NCBI GenBank assembly: GCA_016458225.1
Contig: JAEMGR010000022.1
Span: 41,495-105,494, forward strand
DNA: 64,000 nucleotides
Direction: 5' to 3'
Origin: Myxococcaceae bacterium JPH2
GTDB taxonomy: Bacteria; Myxococcota; Myxococcia; Myxococcales; Myxococcaceae
Under the pieces are notes generated by a model. It did no database searches. It was not told the origin of the DNA and saw only the letters and a program-made list of their open reading frames with translations. Each line of letters begins with the position of its first letter. Within the stretch, counting starts at the first letter, position 1. Both the position numbers and the translations under genes were made by a program. Shown one piece after another: positions 58,804-64,000 of this stretch.

Positions 58804-60999
58804 ATGGGACGACCGCCGATCTCGCGAAAGTATCTCTACGTTGTTCTAGGGAGTCTCTTCACCTTGGGCGCGGCATGTGGGCCGCCTTCGAGCGAGGAAG
58901 AGGGCCTGCCCTCGACCTCGGTGCCCATGGATGCAAGCGCTCCGGGCACGGTCATGATGTCGCTCTTGCCCGCGTTGGACACCGCGTACCAGACGGTGCT
59001 GTATGACGACGCCGTCGCGTCGGGTTGGAGCACCGATTACAGCTGGGGCAGCATCTCGCAGGGGGCTACGACGAGCACGAAGGTCTACGGTGCTTCGTCC
59101 CTGCAGGTCACCTCTGCCGCAGATAGCGCCCTTGCCCTGGGAGCGAATGGCCAGTCGTTCTCGACAGGTGCCTACTCGGCTGTGAGCTTCGCCATCCACC
59201 CCGGGACAGCAAGCCTCGCGGCGATCAAGAGCCTCAAGCTCATCGTGAGCCAAGAGGGGGGCGATGGAAACGCGGGCGTCGCGATCGGCACCTACGCCAG
59301 CCCGAGCTTTGACTCCTTGGGGGCGGATGAGTGGACGCGTGTCACCATCCCGATGAGCGCGCTCAAGGGTTCGCTGACCACGTTCAACAAGCTCACCCTC
59401 ATGGCCGTGACGGCGGTCAGCTACGGCATCGATGGCATCGCCATCGAGATTCCGCGACTGCCCGCGCTCGACCCGTCGTCGATGACGGTCCTGTATGACG
59501 ATGCGGTCGCGTCCGGTTGGAGCACTGCCTACAGCTGGGGTGGGACCACGCTGGTCTCCGATACGGCGAGCCGAGCCTACGGGACGGCGTCCATGAAGGT
59601 GACGGCGCCAGCCAACAGCGCCCTGGCCTTGGGTGGGTTCGGCTCTAGCGTTCCGACTGCCAACACCGCCGCCGTGAGCTTCGCCATCAATCCGAGCGCG
59701 TCAAACCTCGCCGCCATCCAGGCCCTCAAGGTCATCGTGAGCCAAGAGGGGAGCGACGGGAACGCGGGTGTCGCCATTGGCGCTTACGCGAATCCGAGCT
59801 TCGGTTCGCTGTCGCCCGGGCAATGGACGCGCATCAGAATCCCGATGAGCGCGCTCAAGGGGGCGCTGACGACGTTCAACAAGATTTCGGTTCAGAGCGC
59901 CTCCGCGGTGGTCTACGGGGTCGATGGGATCGCGGTAGAGAATGGGACCATCCCTCCGCCGAGTGGTGCGGGAAAGATCTATCCCACAGGCGTGGCCTAT
60001 CGCGGCATCAACCGCGCCGGGATGGAGTACGGCAGCGACTGGGGTGGGTGGACAGGCCAGACCTACTACGAGGTTCCGTCGTCGACGCAGATCGCCGCGG
60101 AGCTTGCGTATTACAAGGGCAAGGGCTTCAACCTGATTCGTTTGCCAATCGCGTGGGAGCGCATCCAGCACACCCTCAATGGTCCGCTGGATACGGCCTA
60201 CTCGAACGGCATGATGAACTACATCAACCTGGCGACGGCTCAGGGGTTCTCCATCGTGTTGGATCTGCATAACTACAATCGTTATGCGACGGGCGCGTTT
60301 GACGGCGCTGGGAACCAGACCGGGAACTACGTCCAGCACGTCATTGGAGACGGTACGCTGACCGCGAACCATCTCGCCGATGTCTGGACGAAGCTCGCGA
60401 ATCTGGTGAAGACGAATCCCAAGGTCATCCTGAACCTCATGAATGAGCCGCATGATCTCCCGATGACCTCGACGACGTGGTTCTCTGGAATCCAGACGGT
60501 CATGAATGCCGTGCGCGCGACTGGGTCGACACAGTTGATTCTGGTTCCCAACTCGCGTGCGTCGGACGTGGGGCACTGGAGCACCTGGGCTCCGGGCGGA
60601 GGTCCGGTCGACTCGGTCGCGGCCCTCGCCATCACGGACAGCGCCAACAACTACGCCTTCGACATGCACTCGTATTATCCAGAAGGCTATGGCAGCAACG
60701 ATGAGTCCTCGTACGGAGCCCAGCTCACGGTGGTGACCAACTGGGCAAGAGCCAACGGCAAGAAGTTGTTCTTGTCCGAGATGGGGATCCAGAACCAGGC
60801 GTCTTTCGCGCAGAGCCAGATCACGAACGCACTCACGTTCATGAACAACAACCGTGACGTGTGGATCGGCTGGTCTCCGTGGGACCTGACCAATTGGCAG
60901 CTCACCACCAACAACCACACGGCGGACTACACGTCCAACGGCATCACCCCCGTCAACTGGTACGCCGCGTACTTGACCGCGAACTTCCTCGCGTTGTGA
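58804..60999 (+). CDS. GH5-family glycoside hydrolase lipoprotein with duplicated accessory module
   Basis: A 731-aa exported enzyme (lipobox LGAACG, Cys at about residue 25). Two tandem accessory modules of about 163 residues each come first (56-219 and 220-380), beta-sandwiches that look like carbohydrate-binding domains. The GH5 catalytic domain (about 395-731) follows: GINRAGMEYGSDWGG, FNLIRLPIAWERIQ, SIVLDLHNYNRYATGAF, the acid/base Glu in VILNLMNEPHD and the nucleophile Glu in KLFLSEMGIQNQ, and WIGWSPWDL. Probably a cellulase/endoglucanase-type enzyme degrading beta-glucans, held at the cell surface. ATG 58804 fits the signal peptide. Confidence 0.9.
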   Translation: MGRPPISRKYLYVVLGSLFTLGAACGPPSSEEEGLPSTSVPMDASAPGTVMMSLLPALDTAYQTVLYDDAVASGWSTDYSWGSISQGATTSTKVYGASSLQVTSAADSALALGANGQSFSTGAYSAVSFAIHPGTASLAAIKSLKLIVSQEGGDGNAGVAIGTYASPSFDSLGADEWTRVTIPMSALKGSLTTFNKLTLMAVTAVSYGIDGIAIEIPRLPALDPSSMTVLYDDAVASGWSTAYSWGGTTLVSDTASRAYGTASMKVTAPANSALALGGFGSSVPTANTAAVSFAINPSASNLAAIQALKVIVSQEGSDGNAGVAIGAYANPSFGSLSPGQWTRIRIPMSALKGALTTFNKISVQSASAVVYGVDGIAVENGTIPPPSGAGKIYPTGVAYRGINRAGMEYGSDWGGWTGQTYYEVPSSTQIAAELAYYKGKGFNLIRLPIAWERIQHTLNGPLDTAYSNGMMNYINLATAQGFSIVLDLHNYNRYATGAFDGAGNQTGNYVQHVIGDGTLTANHLADVWTKLANLVKTNPKVILNLMNEPHDLPMTSTTWFSGIQTVMNAVRATGSTQLILVPNSRASDVGHWSTWAPGGGPVDSVAALAITDSANNYAFDMHSYYPEGYGSNDESSYGAQLTVVTNWARANGKKLFLSEMGIQNQASFAQSQITNALTFMNNNRDVWIGWSPWDLTNWQLTTNNHTADYTSNGITPVNWYAAYLTANFLAL
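58969..59946 (+). repeat. Tandem in-gene duplication of the accessory module
   Basis: Two units, 58969-59460 and 59461-59946, encode closely similar modules. Shared stretches include VLYDDAVASGWST, SALALG, LKLIVSQEGGDGNAGVAIG / LKVIVSQEGSDGNAGVAIG, IPMSALKG and TTFNK. High similarity at DNA level as well suggests a recent duplication. Confidence 0.85.
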
Positions 61000-61017
61000 G
61001 CGCGTGACATCGAGACG

Positions 61018-62126
61018 GTGGGGCCTGCGAAAGGCCTCGCCGTCTCGATGTCGCGCTCGAACACCGTCGGGCTGTCGCTGGCCATCACGCATCGCGGGCA
61101 CCTCGTGTTTGCCAAGGGGTATGGATTGGCCGCGCGCACCAGCAAGACGCCCGTCAACACCTCCCACCGCTTTCGTCTCGCCAGCGTGTCCAAGTCGCTG
61201 ACTTCCATCGGCGTCATACAGTTGATTGCGAGCGGCCGTATTCAGCTGACGGACCGAGTCTTCGGCCAGGGCGGATTGCTGGGGGAGACTTTCGGCGCGC
61301 AGAGCACCTCCAAGGACAGCCGTGTCCTGGACATCACCATCCAGAATCTGCTCGAGCACACCGCGGGCGGCTGGGACAACGACAGCTCCGACGGCACGGG
61401 CGAGCCGATGTCCGTGAATGCGCAACTGACGCACGGGCAGCTGATCCAACGGGTGTCGCAGCATCTGCCGCTAGAGTTCGCACCTGGGACGACGTTCCAG
61501 TATTCAAACTTTGGCTACAGCGTGCTCGGTCGCATCATCGAGCGGGTCACGGGGATGACCTATGAAGACTCCATGCGCGACCACGTATTCGCTCCCAGCG
61601 AAGCCACCAGCTTCGCGGTGGGGGAGATACCCCGAGTGCGCGTCTGCCAAACGAGGTCGCCTACTACCAGCTTGGAGCGGGAGCCCACAATCCATACAAC
61701 ATTCCACTGTATCGCATTGATTCGCATGGCGGCTGGGGCGCCACCCCCATTGATTTGCTCCGCGTCGCCGTGCGAGCGGATGGGTTCTCCACCGTCCCGG
61801 ACCTGCTGAGCGCAAGCTCCCTCGCCACGATGACCACCCGCACGACGGCGCTCGACGCTTCGGGCAATCCGGTCATGTATGCCAAGGGCTGGGTGGTGAC
61901 CGATTCCCACGCTTGGTGGCACAACGGCTACGTCCAGGGCACGCATGCCCTGTTGATGCGGACGCATGACAGCGATGGGTCCAGTCGCTCCAAGGAATTC
62001 ATCTGGTCTGCCGTGATCAACTCCAACAACAGTCCCCATTCGAATATGCCCAACATCGACTTGGACCGACTCATGTGGACCCTGGTGAACGGCATCAGCG
62101 CCTGGCCTGAGCACGACCTGTTCTAA
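61018..62126 (+). pseudogene. Frameshifted serine hydrolase (beta-lactamase family)
   Basis: The first frame encodes VGLSLAITHRGHLVFAKGYG, the SxxK motif (FRLASVSKSLTSIGVIQLI) and the YxN motif (FQYSNFGYSVLGRIIERVTG). Near 61625, in a run of G residues, the frame shifts by one base and the rest (VAYYQLGAGAHNPYNIPLYR; YAKGWVVTDSHAWWHNGYVQ with the HxG-like third motif) continues in another frame to 62126. The N-terminal signal peptide is also missing; the frame opens 19 bp after the GH5 gene. An indel in a homopolymer plus a lost 5' end. If the indel were a sequencing error, the gene would still be beheaded. Confidence 0.8.
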
Positions 62127-62188
62127 CGGTATCGCGCCGGATCGTCGTTTCGCCTGTAGGGCGTCTCCGCGCGGGGCCCTTCTCCTAG

Positions 62189-62782
62189 CTTATTGTCGCG
62201 GAGGTATTCCTCTATGACTCCGCGCCGATGTTCCCGCTGGCGGATGGCTCACCCGGACGGCACTCGATGGCTCGCCTGTGGCGCTGGACCTTCGACCTGG
62301 ACGGGCCCTCGGATATCATCCAGGAAGTGCGGGTCGACCATCTCGACGGCGAGTTCCCGCGCATCAACGAGCGGTGCACCGGCCCTCCCCATCGTCATGG
62401 ATGGTACGACGCCGACACCGCCGAGGCCGTCGGCGAGCCTCTGCGGCTCAACGCCATCGTCCACCGGGATGGCAGGACGGGCCACCGCTCCCTCTTCGAA
62501 CTGCCGAGAGGGGACCTCACCTTTGAGCCCGTCTTCCTGCCCCGCTCACCCACGGCCCCCGAGGGCGACGGCTGGCTGACGGCGGTGGTCTGGCGGGCGA
62601 GTGAGAACCACAGTGACCTCCTGGTGTTCGACGCCCAGGATGTGGCCCAAGGGCTCATCGCGGCGGCCGCCGTGCCTCGGCGTGTGCCGGCCTCCATCGA
62701 AGCCGGGTTCCTGACTGACGCCCACTTGACCGTGATTCGCGTCGGACTTGAGCGTGGTCGAAGACCTCCAGGCCCCGCTTGA
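62189..62782 (+). pseudogene. 3' half of a carotenoid oxygenase gene
   Basis: The frame encodes MARLWRWTFDLDGPSDIIQE, VDHLDGEFPRINERCTG, LRLNAIVHRDGRTGHRSLFE, DLTFEPVFLPRSPTAPEGDG and SENHSDLLVFDAQDVAQGLI followed by AAAAVPRRVPASI. This is the C-terminal half of the carotenoid cleavage dioxygenase (RPE65) family. The N-terminal blades with most of the four His ligands are absent, and the final HG loop after VPASI is replaced by an unrelated tail. No credible start; the frame is opened by a stop at 62186. A dead remnant. Confidence 0.7.
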
Positions 62783-63801
62783 CCGCACCGCTCCTACCGA
62801 TTGCTCGTTTCTCGTCGGAGGTGCTTTCCGGGCGGCAGCGGTTTGTCGTGTGGCGCACCGCCATGGAAAACCTGTACTCGGTTTCGTCGATTCCAGAGGA
62901 GACACAGGAGCACTTCCGCGGTGACGCCACCAGCATCCACTTCGGTTCGCTGCTCCTGGCCGCTCAGCACGTGGATGCTCTGGCGTGTGCGCGAACGCCC
63001 GCCAAGGTTCGCTGAGACTCGCTCGACCACTTCATCGTGGGGATTGAGGACTCAGGCCCCGACGGGAGCGCGGGGCCGCGAGTCCTGGTGCAGGAACTGG
63101 GGCATCCCCTGTCGCTGCCAGCCGTGCCGCTGATGGGCACCTGCATCATCCTGCCCAGGGACGTCATGACGCGGCTCCTGCCGGACGCGGATTCCCAGCA
63201 TGGCCGGTGGATTGTCGGTGGGATGGCGCGGCTCTTCTCGGAGCATGTGCGCTCCCTGCTTTGCTCCGTGCCCGAGTTGACCATTCATGATGCGCCGCAG
63301 TTCGCGCGGGCAACACAACAGATGGTCGCCGCCTGCCTGGCGACCATGCACGACTCGCTGGCCGCGGCCCGGCCGCAGCTCCATGCCGCCCTCGCGACGC
63401 AAGCGCGTCGGTACATAGAGAAGAACTTGATGGCCCCAGACCTCTCCGCGCAGCGACTCGGTGCGGCCCTGGGCCTGTCTCGGTCCGTGCTGTACCAGTT
63501 GTTCGAGTCAGCCCACGGGGTGGCGAGGTCCATCCAAGGGCGCCGGCTCGAACGGACTCACGCAGTGCTCTGCGACCCAACGGAGCACCGCCGCATCGCG
63601 GACATCGCCGACGAACACGGCCTTCCGAACGAAGCGCACTTCAGTCGTGCCTTTCGCAGGAGATTCGGGTGCTCCGCCAAGGACGTACGCGGCGCGAGGG
63701 TAGGGCGGCTGCTCCAGGGAAGTGCCCGGGTCCCCACTCCATGCGCGGGCTCAGCACACCTGGGCTTCGCAGGATGGGTGAAGCAGCTCCGCGCCTCGTA
63801 G
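62779..63801 (+). pseudogene. AraC family regulator interrupted by one in-frame TGA
   Basis: One continuous frame, apart from a TGA at 63013-63015, encodes a 340-residue AraC-type regulator. Before the stop is the sensor-domain start (IHFGSLLLAAQHVDALACAR); directly after it DSLDHFIVGIEDSGPDG resumes the same domain, then the DNA-binding domain (RRYIEKNLMAPDLSAQRLGA; IADIADEHGLPNEAHFSRAF). The family pattern expects Arg at the TGA, so a single C-to-T change (CGA to TGA) explains it. A TTG start at 62779 is the only candidate. Either a recent pseudogene or a site of readthrough; the downstream part alone could start at GTG/ATG near 63030. Confidence 0.8.
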
Positions 63802-63882
63802 GAGGTGGTGTTCCTGGGGCGCCCAAGGAAGTGGAACGGGATGCGCGCCGATGGCGAGCCTCAGATTCAGGATGCAGGATCA

Positions 63883-63910
63883 TTGACATCGGAAGCGGCG
63901 GTGGTACAAG
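63883..63910 (+). promoter_or_regulatory. Strong housekeeping-type promoter at the window end
   Basis: TTGACA (63883-63888) and TACAAG (63905-63910) are separated by 16 bp, close to the sigma-70 consensus, unusual in this GC-rich window. No protein gene starts after it within the window. Confidence 0.6.
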
Positions 63911-63923
63911 CCGCCCCCTCGAC

Positions 63924-63958
63924 GGAAAGCCCGCGCACTGGCGCGGAACGAGCTTTCC
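63924..63958 (+). ncRNA. Structured leader hairpin after the promoter
   Basis: GGAAAGC (63924-63930) pairs with GCTTTCC (63952-63958); inside, CCGCGC-ACTG-GCGCGG (63931-63946) forms a second stem, with AACGA bulged. This could be the leader of an rRNA or other RNA operon beginning beyond the window, or a 5' UTR element. Class is unknown. Confidence 0.45.
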
Positions 63959-64000
63959 TGAAGTGGGCTGAACAGCGAAATACGGCGGTCAACGAAGTCG

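Noticed and set aside
1..64000. CRISPR arrays, tRNA genes, insertion sequences, prophage or integrase genes
   Set aside because: I saw no regularly spaced repeats, cloverleaf sequences, transposase motifs or phage proteins in this window; a tRNAscan or IS search would settle it.

Overview
The window is high-GC DNA with third-position GC bias. It carries many lipoproteins, paired regulators, a large copper-efflux operon, predatory-type hydrolases (an M4 protease and a GH5 glycosidase) and frequent hybrid regulatory proteins. This fits a myxobacterium, most likely of the Myxococcaceae, but that is inference: no rRNA or marker gene is present. A strong housekeeping-type promoter and a structured leader at the very end suggest an RNA operon may begin just past the right edge.

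Left part (1-15.2 kb): an O-methyltransferase/TetR divergent pair; a LysR/DJ-1 divergent pair; a Cys-rich lipoprotein; a scar where the 3' part of a histidine kinase gene abuts a beheaded alpha/beta hydrolase on the opposite strand; a 614-aa protein of unknown function; an AraC/old-yellow-enzyme divergent pair; an ECF sigma factor with a SnoaL-like tail between two related secreted alpha/beta hydrolases, with a YCII-domain protein nearby; and a long-chain acyl-CoA synthetase.

Centre-left (15.3-22.7 kb): the highlight. Four minus-strand genes, vioA-vioB-vioC-vioE, encode recognisable violacein enzymes. vioD, the C5 hydroxylase normally found between vioC and vioE, is absent. In its place are 35 bp holding a perfect 14-bp palindrome. 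VioA, VioB, VioE and VioC together predict deoxyviolacein (not violacein) as the product. The cluster is visibly poorer in GC than its flanks, and the vioE 3' end runs into a resident araC-type gene, so it looks acquired.

Copper block (22.8-30.8 kb): a minus-strand set reading cupredoxin, TolC-type outer-membrane factor, CusB-type adaptor, CusA-type RND pump, cytochrome c, OB-fold-like periplasmic protein. The pump keeps the three methionines of the Cu/Ag relay.

Middle (31-47 kb): a glucose-dehydrogenase remnant before a GH15 glycosidase, serine hydrolases (one intact, one broken), an M4 metalloprotease, a beheaded hemerythrin, a P-type cation ATPase, an alpha/beta hydrolase, several secreted proteins of unknown function and a stand-alone condensation-domain enzyme.

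Right part (47-64 kb): a permease/unknown chimeric remnant, a two-domain GT4-GT2 glycosyltransferase, a MarR-AraC hybrid regulator beside a small membrane protein, a PhnA-type zinc-ribbon protein, a PPC-domain lipoprotein, a TetR/FAD-monooxygenase/methyltransferase cassette, a TetR gene shortened in frame with a palindromic operator, a GH5 lipoprotein with a duplicated accessory module, and a decaying stretch (frameshifted serine hydrolase, beheaded carotenoid oxygenase, AraC gene with one nonsense codon).

A recurring theme is gene remnants made by deletion: at least eight broken genes, several joined at abrupt junctions. This suggests the window is an accessory, fast-turnover region.
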